DNA of 64,000 nt from CATQHP01 sp965214915 (GTDB taxonomy: Bacteria; Acidobacteriota; Terriglobia; Bryobacterales; UBA6623). The notes beneath the pieces were generated by a model. It saw only the letters and a program-made list of their open reading frames with translations. It was not told where the DNA came from and searched no databases. The translations under genes were made by a program, and so were the position numbers. The stretch lies in the NCBI GenBank assembly GCA_965214915.1, contig CBDCCP010000002.1:930001-994000 (forward strand), written 5' to 3'. Every line of letters starts with the position of its first letter. Positions within the stretch are counted from its first letter, which is position 1. Below are positions 53,195 through 63,513 of the stretch, one piece after another.

Positions 53195-54691
53195 ATGCCC
53201 GCGAAAACGAGGCGAAAGATCGAGTTCGGGGACTTCCAAACCCCGGACGCACTCGCCCACAAGGTATGCGCGCTACTCCGCCGCCTGGGCCTATCTCCCG
53301 AGGCAATCGTCGAACCGACTTGCGGTGTGGGTTCGTTTCTTCGGGCCTCCGTAGCTGTGTTTCCCGAGTGCCCCCGGCGTCTCGGGTTCGAGGTCAATCC
53401 GAGCTACGCGCAGGCAGCCCGGGCAGTGGAGCGAGCGGAAGTCCATTGCGAGGACTTTTTCCATAAGGACTGGCCCGGCCTGCTGAACGGTCTTCGCGAG
53501 CCGATCCTCGTCATCGGCAACCCGCCTTGGGTGACAAACTCTACCGTGGGCGCGCTGGGCGGCGCGAACTTGCCGGCCAAATCCAACTTCCACCGACTCA
53601 GCGGCCTCGATGCGATCACGGGCAAGAGCAACTTCGACATCTCGGAGTGGATGCTGCTGCATCTCCTGGAATGCCTTTCGGGAAGAAAGTCCGTGCTGGC
53701 GATGCTCTGCAAGACCGTAGTAGCTCGGAAGGCGCTCCGTCATGCCTGGAGCCGGAACTCACAAATCGCAAGGTCGGCCATCTACTCAATCGATGCGGCC
53801 AAGCACTTCGGCGCCTCAGTCGAGGCGTGCCTGTTGGTTTGCATCCTCGAACCGGGCGCCGCATCCCAGGAATGCGCCGTCTATTCGGATCTGGACGCAG
53901 CCGCGCATCGCTCAACGTTTGCATTCCGCAACGGACGACTGGTTGCAGACATGGGCGCTTTCGAAGCATACGGCCGCTTGTCCGGCGCATCTCCACTCAA
54001 GTGGAGGTCGGGCGTGAAGCACGATTGCTCGCGAGTCATGGAGTTGCGTTCCAGGGAATACGATCGCTTCGAGAACGGGTTGGGCGAAGTCGTGAGACTC
54101 GAATCGACCTATCTGTATCCCATGCTCAAAAGTTCCGAACTGATGAAACCGCAGCCAACTCCGTCGCGCTGCATGCTCGTCACGCAACGGTCGGTGGGGG
54201 AGGAAACCTCGCCGATCGAGCACGATGCGCCGCGGACATGGGATTACCTCCAGTCTCACGCAGACCGTCTGGACGGGCGCTCCAGCGCAATCTACCGGAA
54301 CCAGCCCCGGTTTTCCGTTTTCGGCGTGGGAGCGTACAGCTTCGCTCCCTGGAAAGTCGCTACCTCCGGTTTCTACAAGTGTCTCGATTTCCGCTGCGTC
54401 GGCCCCGTCGAAGGCAAGCCGGTCGTGTTCGACGACACCTGCTACTTCCTTCCCTGCCGAGCCGAGCACGACGCCAAGCTCCTTGCCGAGTTGCTCAATT
54501 CGAAGGCTGCCAAGAGTTTCTTCCGCTCCCTGATCTTCTGGGATGCAAAGCGGCCCATCACTGCTCAGTTGCTCGCCGGCCTCGACCTTGACATATTGGC
54601 CAAAGAGGCCGGGGTTACGCTCCCTGCTTGGTTCGATGCAGGCTCACAACAGTTGTCCTTAAGCGGAAGTTTCAGGGCTGATCGGGTATAA
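53195..54691 (+). CDS. type II DNA methyltransferase (adenine-type), C-terminus replaced by IS
   Basis: 498 residues. Motif I VEPTCGVGSFLRAS and catalytic motif IV IGNPPWVTN place it among N6-adenine methyltransferases (NPPW type). The N-terminus FGDFQTPDALAHKVCALLRR is a usual start for this group. Its stop lies 32 bp inside the neighbouring IS1634-like element, so the last ~10 residues (LSGSFRADRV) are IS sequence and the natural C-terminus is lost. Whether it still works is unknown. It would protect the site cut by the endonuclease encoded just upstream. Confidence 0.85.
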   Translation: MPAKTRRKIEFGDFQTPDALAHKVCALLRRLGLSPEAIVEPTCGVGSFLRASVAVFPECPRRLGFEVNPSYAQAARAVERAEVHCEDFFHKDWPGLLNGLREPILVIGNPPWVTNSTVGALGGANLPAKSNFHRLSGLDAITGKSNFDISEWMLLHLLECLSGRKSVLAMLCKTVVARKALRHAWSRNSQIARSAIYSIDAAKHFGASVEACLLVCILEPGAASQECAVYSDLDAAAHRSTFAFRNGRLVADMGAFEAYGRLSGASPLKWRSGVKHDCSRVMELRSREYDRFENGLGEVVRLESTYLYPMLKSSELMKPQPTPSRCMLVTQRSVGEETSPIEHDAPRTWDYLQSHADRLDGRSSAIYRNQPRFSVFGVGAYSFAPWKVATSGFYKCLDFRCVGPVEGKPVVFDDTCYFLPCRAEHDAKLLAELLNSKAAKSFFRSLIFWDAKRPITAQLLAGLDLDILAKEAGVTLPAWFDAGSQQLSLSGSFRADRV

Positions 54692-56629
54692 GTCACTGCT
54701 GTAGTGGGGGTTATGTCTTTCTCGGGTGTTTGGTTCTGGCTACACTTTGGGCGTCACTCCCAGCAGTTGGAAACAGCGCTGTTGCAGGGGCGTGGGCTGC
54801 GTCTGGATAGTGAAGTTGGCGCCGGCGGCGGCCTGCATGGTGTTGGCGGTCAGCGTCCCCAGGTCGGCGAGTAGCGAGCGGAAGCTATGCACCGGCAGAT
54901 CGTCGGCGGTGCGTTTGCGGCCGGCCTTGGCCGCTGCCGCCGGCGAGCGGCGCGCGGGGGCGAGCGGCGAAGGGCGTTGCTGCTCGGCTGCGGCCGGGTC
55001 GTGGTCGTCGAACAGCAGGGGCGCCAGCTTTTGGCGCATGTGCCACTCGACGTAGTAGGCCAGCATGCACAGCAGCACGTGCGCCCGCACGCGGTCCGCC
55101 CGCCGGTGGTGGATCGGGCGCACCTTCAGGTTCACCGACTTGAGACTGCGAAAGGCCCGCTCCACCTGCGCCAGGTTCTTGTAGGCGCGCACTGTCTGGG
55201 CGGCATCGAACCGCTCGGGGGCGACGTTGGAGCGGACGATGTAGAGCCCGTCGAGTTGCTGCTCGGCCGCGATCTTGTCTTCATCCCGGCGATAGCTGAA
55301 CGTGTCGTCGGTGATGGTGGTGACGAAGTGCTTGGCGACCTTGTGGCGGTTAAGCACCTTGCCGACCCGCAGGCCGATGGCCGCCGCGCCGCGCAACGGC
55401 CGGTTCTTCCGTCGAGTCGCCGTGGCGATGGGCGCCAGGTCCTGCTCGGTGGCGGCCAGCAGTTCCTGCCGCTTGCGCTGGCGCTGGGCGGCCAGCAGGG
55501 GATTGCGGCACACGACCAGTCGCTCGCCGGGGAACTCCTCGCTGCTGATCTCGGCCAGGTTGCGCTCGTCGAACAACGAGGGCGCCACCGCGCCGGCGGC
55601 CAGCAGCTTGCGCATCGTCGGCGCGCGCAGCGTGGTGATCCAGCGCAGCCCGTCGACGCCCTGCAGGTCCTGGCGGATGCGCGCCCGCGGTGAGCATGCC
55701 GCGGTCGCCCACCAGCACCACCCGTGCGAGTCCGAAGCGGTTGCGGATCTTGTCCACTTGGCTGGCCACCGTCTGCGGATCGCCGGTCGAGCCGGCGAAG
55801 ACTTCCACCGCCACCGGGCAGCCGGCGGCCGTGCATAACAGACCGAAGACGATCTGCAACGTGCCCGGCTTGCCGTCGCGGCTGTGTCCCCGTTGGGCCA
55901 AGGGGCAGTGGGTTCCCTCCAGGTAGCTGGAGGTCAGGTCGTAGAGCAGCAGGGTGTGCTCCTGTAGATGGCGCTTGGCCAGCCGCTGCTCGATGCCCGC
56001 CTGCCGCTCCAGCAGCCAGTCCATCGCCTGATACAGTTCGTGCTGGTTGACGTCGCCGAGGCCGAGCGCCGCGCCCAGGGTCGACACCGCGCTCTCGGGC
56101 GTCAGGGCGCGGGCGGTGGCCAGCTTCGACTGCGCGTCGATGACGCGGGCGGCGAGCAGGGCCACGGCCAAGTCGCGGGTGCGGCTGGGGCGGCGGGCGA
56201 GCAAGGTGGGCAGGGCGAGTTGCTGCAGCGAGCCCACGACGGCGGCGACATGGCCGTGGGGCAGGCTGCGCAGGCAGGTGAAGGCCTCGTCGGCAGGGAC
56301 GAGGCGCTCGCCGCGCAGGACCCGGCGCAGCGTCTCGATGGCGGCGGGGGGCAGCTTGGAGAGGTTGGCGAGGGTGCGTTTTTTGACGCGGCCGCGGTCG
56401 CGGTAGGACTCGCGGAGGAGGATGGCTGGGGGCGAGTTGCGGTTGGGCACGCGCTCTATGTACATGGATACAATTATAGCAGGTATATCAAACGAAAACA
56501 AGGTAATAAATAATGAAAAACAGCAATATACATGGCTACAAATCGCCTCTTACACCACACCTCGACACCACCAAAACCCTTTGCAATCTATGCGTTAGGG
56601 GGAAATGAAGCCCTGAAACTTCCGCTTAA
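54659..56629 (-). mobile_element. IS1634-family-like insertion sequence (1,971 bp)
   Basis: Perfect 21-bp inverted repeats bound it: the left end starts TTAAGCGGAAGTTTC and the right end is its complement. No matching target duplication was found at the two flanks, which suggests a deletion or rearrangement next to the element after insertion. It carries one transposase gene, with a frameshift. Length and layout fit IS1634-type elements of the IS4 supergroup. Confidence 0.8.
54740..56465 (-). pseudogene. IS1634-type transposase with frameshift
   Basis: The first frame starts MYIERVPNRNSPPAILLRES and contains LTSSYLEGTHCPLAQRGHSRDGKPG and RVVLVGDRGMLT, the conserved blocks of IS1634/IS4-type DDE transposases (Asp in YDLTSS and GDRGM). 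Near 55688 a frame change occurs and the second frame continues ARIRQDLQGVDGLRWITTLRA, then ITDDTFSYRRDEDKIAAEQQ and AYKNLAQVERAFRSLKSVNLK (the final Glu in QVERAFR) to 54740. With the shift the transposase would be inactive, unless it is a sequencing error. Confidence 0.8.
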
Positions 56630-56689
56630 ATCTGGATTGAGCGGCAACCGGCCCATAACTCCCGCGGCTTTCGCCGGCGTACATAGGCC

Positions 56690-58178
56690 CTAATCGGCCG
56701 CGAGCATCTTCGGCCGCTGCGCTTCGAGCCGCGCCCGCAACGCGGCGATCACATCGGGGCGGTCGGCCGCAACGTTCGTCGTTTCATACGGATCGCTGCG
56801 ATGGTCGAACAGTTCGTATTCGGGGCCGCCGCCGGGGCGCTCGTACTTGACGATGCGGTAGCGCTCGGCGCGCATCGTGAACCGTCCCCGCCAGTAACCA
56901 AAGGCCGCATCCTTGCCCGGGTGGCCCGGATCGTCCATGATCGGCCGCAAGCTGCTTCCGGTCAGGTCCGCCGGAGTTTCCAGACCCGCGTAATCGGCGA
57001 GCGTCGGGTAAATGTCCAGAGTCTCGACGAGGCCGCTGGCCGGCGCGCCGGGGAGCAGGCATGCCCGGCGCGCGAATCATCAAAACGCTGCGTAAAGACC
57101 GTTCGAAGGTCGTGTGCTTGCCCCAGACCGTGTGATCTCCCAAGTGCCAGCCGTGGTCGCCCCAGACAACGACGATCGTGTTTTCGGCAAGGCCCAGCCT
57201 GTCCAACTCGTCCAGAACTTTGCCGACCTGCGCATCGACGAAAGACACCGAGGCATAGTAGGCGCGCCGCAGCAGGCGGGCGTGGTCGTCCGACACGCGG
57301 ACGCCGACGCCGCCCTCTTCGTCATGCTTGTAGTTGCCGAACATCTCTCCGCTGCGGTGCAGACTTGCGGGGTTGACGCCTTCCGGCGCATGCGGGTTCG
57401 GCGCAAGGTCGATCGCCTCGCGGTCGTAAAGGTCCCAATACTTCGCGGGCGCCGTGAACGGCAAGTGCGGCTTGAAAAAACCGACCGCCAGCAAGAATGG
57501 CTCGTCCTGCAACTCGCGGAGTTGCGCAACCGCCTCCTCTGCGATCAACCCGTCGGGATAGGCCGTATCGGGGACATCGGCCTTCTCGAACGGAGGGTAA
57601 GCGCCGCGCTCCATGTTGCGGTTGGAGCCGTCCGCGTAGCCGAAAAAGGCGTTCCAGGCCGTGCCCCATTTTTCGTACGGCATGATGCGGCGGTCCCAAC
57701 TGAAGGGCATCTCGAACTCGCCTTCGCCCTCGCCCTCGTAGCTGTAAATGCGCCCGTCCACGTAGTGGCTGATCTTGCCGATCGACACGGTGCGGTATCC
57801 GGCCCGGCGGAACAAGTGGGCGAAGGACTCCGGCGTCTCCCGCTCGGTCTTGGGCAGCAGATCGCGGATGGCGTCGTTGCGGGTATGCGCAGCGGACGAC
57901 GGACGGTTGCCGGTCAGCAACGCATAGCGGGAAGCCCCGCAGGTGGGAACCTGCACGTAGTGGCGTTCGAACAGCCGCGCCTGCGCAGCGAAGCGGTCGA
58001 AGTTGGGGGTGACCATCCCGCTCTCGCCGTAGGCGCCGGTCTGCGGCCGCAAATCGTCCACCGCAATGAACAATACGTTCGGAGACTTCGGGGGCGCCGC
58101 GCCGCAAGAGCAGAAAAGCGCTGCCAGGAACAAGGCGGTCCGACGGAGCATGCACGGGCGCGGCGCTCGCATCTTCAT
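56690..58178 (-). pseudogene. sulfatase (choline/iduronate-sulfatase-like) with frameshift
   Basis: Signal and probable lipobox (ALFLAALFCSC), then NVLFIAVDDLRPQTGAYG (metal-binding Asp), the formylglycine motif in VPTCGASRYALLTG (Cys80), the GKISHYVDGRIYSY block and WGDHGWHLGDHTVWGKHTTFE. An extra base at the GGGG run (57050-57053) changes the frame; the other frame continues LDIYPTLADYAGLETPADL and YELFDHRSDPYETTNVAADRP to a normal end at 56690. So a nearly intact secreted arylsulfatase with one frameshift. The ATG at 58178 overlaps the stop of the formate dehydrogenase subunit, though ATG at 58151 is also possible. Confidence 0.8.
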
Positions 58179-59155
58179 TCAGCGCCGCTTTCGCCCGCGG
58201 GTCGCTCGTCTCCACGGGGCGGCGCGGCAGCGATGCGCTCGACGAACTGCCAGCCGAAACGGCCTTTGATGCAGAGATGCCCGCGGGTGACTTCCTGCTC
58301 CAACGGCGACGAGACCTTGACGATGCGGTCCGCCTGCGTATGCACCGTCAAGGTGCAGCCGACGCCGCAATACGGGCAGATCGTATCGGTCCGTTGCTGC
58401 TGCGCCTCGTCCCAGGCGCCCGCTTCGCGCATGTCGTGCTCGGTTTTGGACATCAGCGCGCCGGTCGGACAAACCCCGATGCAGTTGCCGCAATAGACGC
58501 AGGCCGATTCCGTGAGCGGCACGTCGTATTCCGTCGAGATTTCCGCTTCGAAACCGCGTCCGGCGACCGCGATCGCAAAAGTATTCTGCGCGTCCTCGCC
58601 GCAAGCCTCGACGCACTTGTAGCAGAGGATGCATTTCGAGTAATCGCGGATGTAGAGATCGTTATCGATCTTGACCGGCTGCGCGACCGTGACCGCCCGC
58701 TCGGAACCGTCTCCGTAGCGCTGCGGATCGGCGCCGTACTCGGCCATGTATCCGCACAACTCGGGCGCGGTCGAAACATCGGTCGCCGAAGCCAGAAACT
58801 CGAGCACCATGCGTCGGCTCAGGCGCACCCGCTCGGAATCGGTGCGGATGGACATCCCCGCCTCGACTTTCCGCGAGCAAGCCGGGACCAGCGCCCGCGA
58901 CCCCGAGAGCTCGACCACGCACACCCGACAGACGTTCACCGGCGTCAAGTTTTCGAGATAGCAAAGCGTGGGCGTCTCCACGCCGGCCTCGCGGCAGGCG
59001 TCCAATATCGTCGCGCCCGCGGGCGCCGCAACGGCCCGGCCGTCGATGGTCACCTCGACCGCCGCGGCGTCATCCCGGCTTGGAATAACCGGGACGGGAC
59101 CCCGCGGCACAGGAATCTTCAAATCGGGCGCGTCGGGATTGGCGTTGCGATCCAT
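58175..59155 (-). CDS. formate dehydrogenase iron-sulfur subunit (N-terminal half of the catalytic chain)
   Basis: 326 residues. A plant-type 2Fe-2S domain (CREAGVETPTLCYLENLTPVNVCRVCVVEL), a His-Cys 4Fe-4S segment, two 4Fe-4S clusters (CILCYKCVEAC, CVYCGNCIGVCPTGA), and finally CPYCGVGCTLTVHTQADRI plus CIKGRFGW, the 4Fe-4S module that normally begins the molybdopterin domain. In usual NAD-linked formate dehydrogenases all of this is the N-terminus of one long alpha subunit. Here the chain ends after it, and the molybdopterin part is encoded separately at 61047-62966. It is the last gene of a three-gene operon. Confidence 0.85.
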   Translation of the reverse strand: MDRNANPDAPDLKIPVPRGPVPVIPSRDDAAAVEVTIDGRAVAAPAGATILDACREAGVETPTLCYLENLTPVNVCRVCVVELSGSRALVPACSRKVEAGMSIRTDSERVRLSRRMVLEFLASATDVSTAPELCGYMAEYGADPQRYGDGSERAVTVAQPVKIDNDLYIRDYSKCILCYKCVEACGEDAQNTFAIAVAGRGFEAEISTEYDVPLTESACVYCGNCIGVCPTGALMSKTEHDMREAGAWDEAQQQRTDTICPYCGVGCTLTVHTQADRIVKVSSPLEQEVTRGHLCIKGRFGWQFVERIAAAPPRGDERPAGESGAE

Positions 59156-59162
59156 GGCGTCG

Positions 59163-61046
59163 TCAGCGGAAGATCGGAAAACGGACAAGCGCCGATTCGA
59201 CCGCGCTCGATGCGGTTTGGCCGAGCCCGCAGATCGAGGCATCCCTCATGACTTGGCCGATTTCCTTTAGCAGCTTCATTTCCTGTTCGGTCGAGCCCAG
59301 CGGCCTGCCCCGGTCGAGGCGCTGCAGCAATTCCTCCTGACGGACCGCGCCAACGCGGCACGGCACGCACTGCCCGCAGGTCTCGTCGCGAAAGAACTCG
59401 GCGATGCGCAGCAGTATTTTACCCAAATCGACCGTGTCGTCAAAGGGCATGACCACTGCGGAGCCGACCGCGGCTCCGGCGGCGCGCATGCCCTCGAATG
59501 TAAACGGCGTATTCAGTTCGCTCGGCGACAGGAAAGCCCCGGCTGCCCCGCCGACAAGCACAGCCTGCAAATTTCCGCTTCCGGAAACCCCGCCGGCCAA
59601 CTCGATCAACCCGTTCACCGAAACGCCGAATTCGGCTTCATAGACGCCGGGTCGCGCGACGCGCCCGGAAAGACAGAACAATTTCGGCCCGGCGGAGCCG
59701 GCGGTTCCGCTTGCAGCGTATGCGTCCCCGCCGCTCAGCAAGATGCGCGGCACGTTGACTAGCGTCTCGACGTTGTTGACGAGCGTGGGCCGGCTGAACA
59801 AGCCGCAGTCGGTGGGGTACGGCGGCTTGTTCCTCGGCTCGCCGCGAAAGCCCTCGATCGAGTTGAAAAGCGCCGTTTCTTCCCCGCAGATGTACGCGCC
59901 CGCTCCCCGGCGCAACTCGATATCGAAGCCGTCGTCGAGGAGCGCGGCCGCGCGCGCCGCCCGCGCCGCATGTTCCAGCCGCGCGGTCGCCAGCGGGTAC
60001 TCCCCGCGGATATAGATAAAACCTTTTTGAGCGCCCGTAGCGAACGCCGCGATGGCCATCGCCTCGATCACCGCAAACGGATCGCCTTCCATCAAGACGC
60101 GGTCTTTGAAGGTCCCGGGTTCGGACTCGTCCGCGTTGCAGACCAGATACTTCCGTCCGCCGTGAGCGGCAACCGCCTGCCATTTACGGCCCGCCGGAAA
60201 CGCCGCGCCGCCGCGGCCGACCAGATTCGACCGGCTTACCTGCTCGATGACCCACTCACGGCCCTTTTCGCGCGCCCGAGCGAGCGCTGTGAAACCTCCA
60301 TGCGCACAGTAGTCGTCCAGACTTTCCGGATCCACCCGCCCCACGCGCTGCAGCAGCTTGAGTTGGGGTTGCCCGGCCTGGGGGACGGAAACCTCTGTCG
60401 GAAGCTCGACTGCCTCCGCTGCGCCGCCGCGGGTAAGATGCCCGCCCACGGTTTCAGCCGATGCCGGAGCAAGCACGCACTCGCGGCGCCGCTCGCCGGA
60501 CGCCGCAACCAGCACGGCCGGAGCGCGCTCGCAGTGGCCGAGACAAGGGCTGCGGAACCACGCCGCTTCCCCGCCCCGGCAAGGCTCGCCTGCTGGCCCC
60601 CAATCGGCCTCCAGCCGAGCGCATAATTCCTCGGCCCCGCGCACTCGGCAGGCGATGTCGTCGCAAACGTGCGCCGTCAACGGCGGCCGCGGCTTCGTCG
60701 AGAACAGCGCGTAAAAATCGGCAACCCCGAAAGCTTCCGCCGGCGGAACGTGCAGCCGCAGGCAAGCGTAGTTCAGCGCTCCCGGACTGATCCAGCCCAC
60801 GCGCCCGTGAATCGCATGCAGCACAGGCAACAGCAAATGCCGGTCGGCGCGCGCGGCATGTCCCCCGCGCGAGGTCTGCGCCTCATCGTCCCCGCGACCG
60901 CCGCCGGCCCAACGCGACGCCGCGGCTCCCAGCACCGAATCCACGGCGGCGGTCTCGGCCGCTGTCGGCTGGTCCGCAGTGAAGTGAAGATCCAAGCTGT
61001 TGCCCCGTTCGTTTCCGCCCGCGCCGCAAAAGCGCTGCGGCGGCAC
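59163..61046 (-). CDS. formate dehydrogenase beta subunit (NuoE/NuoF fusion, NADH-binding)
   Basis: 627 residues from a GTG start that overlaps the stop of the previous gene (TGAGTG). N-terminal third resembles the 2Fe-2S NuoE/HoxE domain (CDDIACRVRGAEELC ... SPCLGHCERAPAV). The rest is NuoF-like: FMN/NADH-binding GRGGAAFPAGRKWQ, CNADESEPGTFKDR and YICGEETALFNSIEG, and the 4Fe-4S motif ETCGQCVPCRVGAV. It passes electrons from formate to NAD or, in some species, with ferredoxin. Spacing of 7 bp to the next gene confirms an operon. Confidence 0.88.
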   Translation of the reverse strand: MPPQRFCGAGGNERGNSLDLHFTADQPTAAETAAVDSVLGAAASRWAGGGRGDDEAQTSRGGHAARADRHLLLPVLHAIHGRVGWISPGALNYACLRLHVPPAEAFGVADFYALFSTKPRPPLTAHVCDDIACRVRGAEELCARLEADWGPAGEPCRGGEAAWFRSPCLGHCERAPAVLVAASGERRRECVLAPASAETVGGHLTRGGAAEAVELPTEVSVPQAGQPQLKLLQRVGRVDPESLDDYCAHGGFTALARAREKGREWVIEQVSRSNLVGRGGAAFPAGRKWQAVAAHGGRKYLVCNADESEPGTFKDRVLMEGDPFAVIEAMAIAAFATGAQKGFIYIRGEYPLATARLEHAARAARAAALLDDGFDIELRRGAGAYICGEETALFNSIEGFRGEPRNKPPYPTDCGLFSRPTLVNNVETLVNVPRILLSGGDAYAASGTAGSAGPKLFCLSGRVARPGVYEAEFGVSVNGLIELAGGVSGSGNLQAVLVGGAAGAFLSPSELNTPFTFEGMRAAGAAVGSAVVMPFDDTVDLGKILLRIAEFFRDETCGQCVPCRVGAVRQEELLQRLDRGRPLGSTEQEMKLLKEIGQVMRDASICGLGQTASSAVESALVRFPIFR

Positions 61047-62966
61047 TCAATCGCCGCCGAGCGGCGCCTCGATCTTATCAACTCGAATCGCCGTCGCCTT
61101 GAATTCGGCCGTTCCGGCTTTGGGATCTACCGCGTCGATCGTCAGCTTATTCGTATCCACCTGGTCGGGGAAATGAGGGGTCATGAAAGCCAGCCCCGGC
61201 CGCAGTCCGGGATCGAACCTGACCGGCGCGGCCACCGCCCCCCGCCGCGAGCGCACCATCACGCGCTCATACTCCTGCAACGCCAGCCGCTCGCCGTCCT
61301 CGGGCGACAGATCGAGGGTCTCCTCGCGCCGCAGAGGCGAGGAGAACAATGCGCTCTGCACACCCGTGTTGTACGAATCGAGCCGCCGGCCGGTAGTCAG
61401 GCGGATCGGATATTGCGCGTCGAGCTTATCCACCGCCCGCGAGTCCTCGACCGCGCTGAACGGCGCACGCGGTCCGATTAGCGGGTCCGCCCAAAGCCGG
61501 CCGTGCAGGAACTGCTCGCCCGGGTGCGATTCGTCGTAACAAGGCCAGCGAATCCCGTCAAGCCGCTCCAGCCGCTCGTAGCTCATCCCGGCGTGCATCG
61601 GACTCAGTCCGCGCAACTCGTCCCACAGCGCTTCGGGGTCGGGGCGCCCCCAAGCGGCGCCGAGCGCATTGGCGATCGCAAACAGAATCTCGAGGTCGTC
61701 CTTGGCGCCCGCGGGAGGAGCGGTCACCCGCCGCACCCGCTGCACCTTGCGCTCGCTGCTGGTGACTGTTCCTTCGGATTCCGCCCAGCCCGCGCCCGCG
61801 GGCAAAACCACGTCTGCAATCTCGGCAGTCTGGGTCAAGAAGAGGTCTTGCACGACCAGACACTCGAGCCCCTGCATCAATCCGAGAATGCGGTTCTTGT
61901 CGGCTTCCGAGCTGACCGGATTTTCGCCCAACACATAAACCGCGGTCAGCTCTCCGCGCTCCATCGCATCGAACATTCCGCTCAGATGCCACCCCCGTTT
62001 GGGCGGGATCGCGCAGCCCCACGCCTTCTCGAATTTCGCGCGCAACTCGTCGTTCTCGACGTGCTGAAAGCCGGGCAGCCGGTCGGGCAGCGCCCCCATG
62101 TCGCCGCCGCCTTGCACGTTGTTTTGCCCGCGAATCGGACACAGGCCCGATCCCCAGCGCCCGACGTGTCCGGTCAGCAACGCCAGATTGATCAGCGCCA
62201 GAACGTTATCGACGGCGTTGTGGTGCTCGGTGATGCCCAGCGTCCAACACAACTGCGCGCGGCCGGCGCGGGCATAGTCATGCGCCAACTCCCGCACCGC
62301 CTCGGCCGGAACCCCTGTCTCGCGCTCGGCGTATTCCAGGGTGAACGGCTGAACGTACTCGCGGTAGGCCTCGAATCCGCTGGTCACCCGCTGGATGAAC
62401 TCCTTGTTTTCGAGCCCGGCGGCAAGGATTTCGCGGCCGACCGCGTGCGCCAGGGCAATGTCCGTGCCGACGTCGATGCCCAGCCAGCGGTCGGCCCACT
62501 CCGCCGAGCTCGTCCGCCGCGGATCGACGACGAACATCCTCGCGCCGTTGCGCACGCCCTTCAATACATGGTGAAAAAAGATCGGATGCGTCTCGCGCGC
62601 ATTCGACCCCCAAAGCAGGATGACGTCGGTCTCCTCGATCTCCCGGTAAGAGCTGGTGCCGCCGCCGGCCCCGAACACGGTCGCCAGACCGGCGACGCTG
62701 GGGGCGTGTCAAGTACGGTTGCAACTATCGATATTGTTGCTGCCGATCACGCTCCTGACGAACTTCTGCGCGGCGTAGTTCAGCTCGTTCGTAGTTTTCG
62801 AGCAACTGAACATGCCGAACGACCGCGGGCCGTGCTTGGCGACGGACGCCGCGAATCCGCGCGCGGCGCGCTCGACCGCTTCTTCCCACGAGCAGGGCCG
62901 CAGACGGCCGTCCTCCCTGACCAGCGGCTGCCTGATCCTCGTTCGACGCTCGCGTTTTACGTTCAT
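61047..62966 (-). CDS. fdhA: formate dehydrogenase catalytic subunit, selenoprotein (molybdopterin domain)
   Basis: 639 residues with selenocysteine at position 86, read through an in-frame TGA at 62709-62711. The context, NIDSCNRT-U-HAPSVAGLATVFG, is the standard active site of selenocysteine formate dehydrogenases (compare the FdhF RVUHGPSVAGL pattern). Both sides of the TGA are the same frame and continue with family features: ETDVILLWGSNARETHPIFFHH, VDPRRTSSAEWAD, CPIRGQNNVQGGGDMG and molybdopterin-binding TTGRRLDSYNTGVQS. The metal is bound by the selenium. The usual N-terminal 4Fe-4S module is missing from this chain and is encoded at 58175. Without selenocysteine insertion only an 85-residue stub would form. 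Confidence 0.88.
62676..62708 (-). promoter_or_regulatory. bacterial SECIS element, directly after the UGA codon
   Basis: Right after the UGA, the mRNA can fold GUCGCC-GGUCU-GGCGAC, a GC-rich hairpin whose GGUCU loop starts 18 nt after the UGA. The spacing and loop match the known Escherichia coli fdhF SECIS, bound by SelB. The region is also coding, as is normal for bacterial SECIS elements. Confidence 0.8.
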
Positions 62967-63036
62967 AGCTGTTTATCGTAACCAATGCCGGCGGTGTAAA
63001 AAACCGCCGCGCCGCGTTAAGCTGTGCGTACGCCAC

Positions 63037-63513
63037 ATGACGACGCGTTCCTTCGACCGGATCGAAATCGGCGAGAGCCACGAGACGCCCGGCGTGACCA
63101 TCACCGATTGGCACGTGATGAGTTTCGCCGCCGTTTCGATGGACTACTTCGAGTTGCACACCAACGACGAATACGCCAAGAAAACCCAGTTCGGCAGGCG
63201 CGCGGCTCACGGCTTGATGGGGCTGGCCCTGGCCGACGGCCTCAAGCACCGTTCCGACTTCCAGGTGGACGCCATCGCCTCGCTGCATTGGTCATGGAAT
63301 TTCATCGGCCCGATCTACATAGGCGATACTATTAGGGCGAAACTGACGGTTACCGGCAAGAAAGCCTCGCGGTCGAAGCCCGACCGCGGCGTGGTCACCG
63401 TCGACTACCAAGTGCTGAATCAAAAGAACGAAGTGGTCCAACGCGGGACCAACAAAATGATGGTGAGGCGATGCTCGAACGAAGAAACTTCCTCAAAATC
63501 TCTCTCGGACTGA
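63037..63513 (+). CDS. MaoC-like (hot-dog fold) dehydratase
   Basis: 158 residues, MTTRSFDRIEIGESHETPGVTI..., with the hydratase 2 motif region FAAVSMDYFELHTNDEYAKKTQFGRRAAHGLMG (catalytic Asp and His in typical positions) and a C-terminal hot-dog strand set. These enzymes hydrate enoyl-CoA or act on related acyl thioesters. It is divergent from the formate dehydrogenase operon, with only about 70 bp between starts, and its 3' end overlaps the next gene. Confidence 0.85.
   Translation: MTTRSFDRIEIGESHETPGVTITDWHVMSFAAVSMDYFELHTNDEYAKKTQFGRRAAHGLMGLALADGLKHRSDFQVDAIASLHWSWNFIGPIYIGDTIRAKLTVTGKKASRSKPDRGVVTVDYQVLNQKNEVVQRGTNKMMVRRCSNEETSSKSLSD

Noticed and set aside
62709..62711. Internal TGA as a nonsense mutation in the formate dehydrogenase gene
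   Set aside because: Position, flanking residues and downstream hairpin all fit selenocysteine insertion.
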